DNA from: Bacteroidota bacterium
GTDB taxonomy: Bacteria; Bacteroidota; Bacteroidia; Bacteroidales; VadinHA17
Assembly: GCA_030642585.1 (NCBI GenBank)
Contig: DAOWNN010000189.1
Location: 1 to 5,314, forward strand
Direction of reading: 5' to 3'
DNA: 5,314 nt
Position numbers and translations under genes: made by a program
Notes under the pieces: generated by a model
Databases searched by the model: none
Seen by the model: only the letters and a program-made list of their open reading frames with translations
Told to the model about the DNA's origin: nothing
Shown here: positions 5,243 through 5,314 of the stretch, piece by piece
Layout: every line of letters begins with the position of its first letter
How positions within the stretch are numbered: the first letter of the stretch is position 1

Positions 5243-5268
5243 GCAGATACCGCTGATTTACGCAGAAG
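5242..5268. repeat. CGCAGA/CGCTGA interspersed repeat
   Basis: The units CGCAGATAC, CGCTGATTTA and CGCAGAAG follow each other with a 9 to 10 base period. I recognise this as the widespread CGCAGAT-CGCTGATT-CGCAGA intergenic repeat found in many environmental bacterial genomes; that recognition is from memory. It overlaps the last base of the hairpin before it. The bases from 5269 to the window end show nothing further. Confidence 0.6.
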
Positions 5269-5314
5269 AAACTTACTCTTCAAGCTGCACAAGCACTAAT
5301 TTAATCTTATCTGC

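Noticed and set aside
683..5268. CRISPR array
   Set aside because: The repeat units are 7 to 10 bases, degenerate, and without unique spacers of about 30 bases. No cas gene is present.

Overview
The window looks like chromosomal DNA of a member of the Bacteroidota, probably an uncultured or environmental lineage. The evidence is indirect. Coding and non-coding DNA are AT-rich, and most starts lack a strong Shine-Dalgarno. A Tat-exported glycosylasparaginase has its closest remembered relative in Elizabethkingia. The intergenic gaps are full of short palindromes and short tandem repeats of the kind seen in that phylum. No marker gene here fixes the genus.

Layout: (1) 1-635, the C-terminal part of a GH20 beta-N-acetylhexosaminidase, cut by the window start. 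(2) 636-1346, a 711-base gap with no convincing gene but many repeats and hairpins. (3) 1347-1718, minus strand, dihydroneopterin aldolase (folB). (4) 1719-2165, a gap with a 29-residue relic resembling the C-terminus of a formylglycine-generating-enzyme family protein, an 18-base palindrome, two hairpins with GTA loops and a longer composite hairpin. (5) 2166-3845, glutaminyl-tRNA synthetase (glnS), full length and intact. (6) 3846-4149, a purine-rich tract, a tandem octamer repeat and a more GC-rich element of about 100 bases that may be a structured RNA or a decayed group II intron piece. (7) 4150-5220, a Tat-exported N4-(beta-N-acetylglucosaminyl)-L-asparaginase. (8) 5221-5314, a hairpin and a CGCAGA/CGCTGA repeat.

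folB and glnS are unrelated housekeeping functions transcribed divergently. The two flanking enzymes both act on N-acetylglucosamine-containing glycoconjugates: GH20 removes terminal GlcNAc, and glycosylasparaginase cuts the GlcNAc-Asn bond. They are separated by about 3.5 kb and by an opposing gene, so they are not one operon.

I see no new defence system, mobile island or CRISPR array. The points most worth a second look are substitutions at normally conserved active-site positions in both glycan enzymes, the element at 3955-4053, and the fact that each of the four gaps carries its own set of short repeats.
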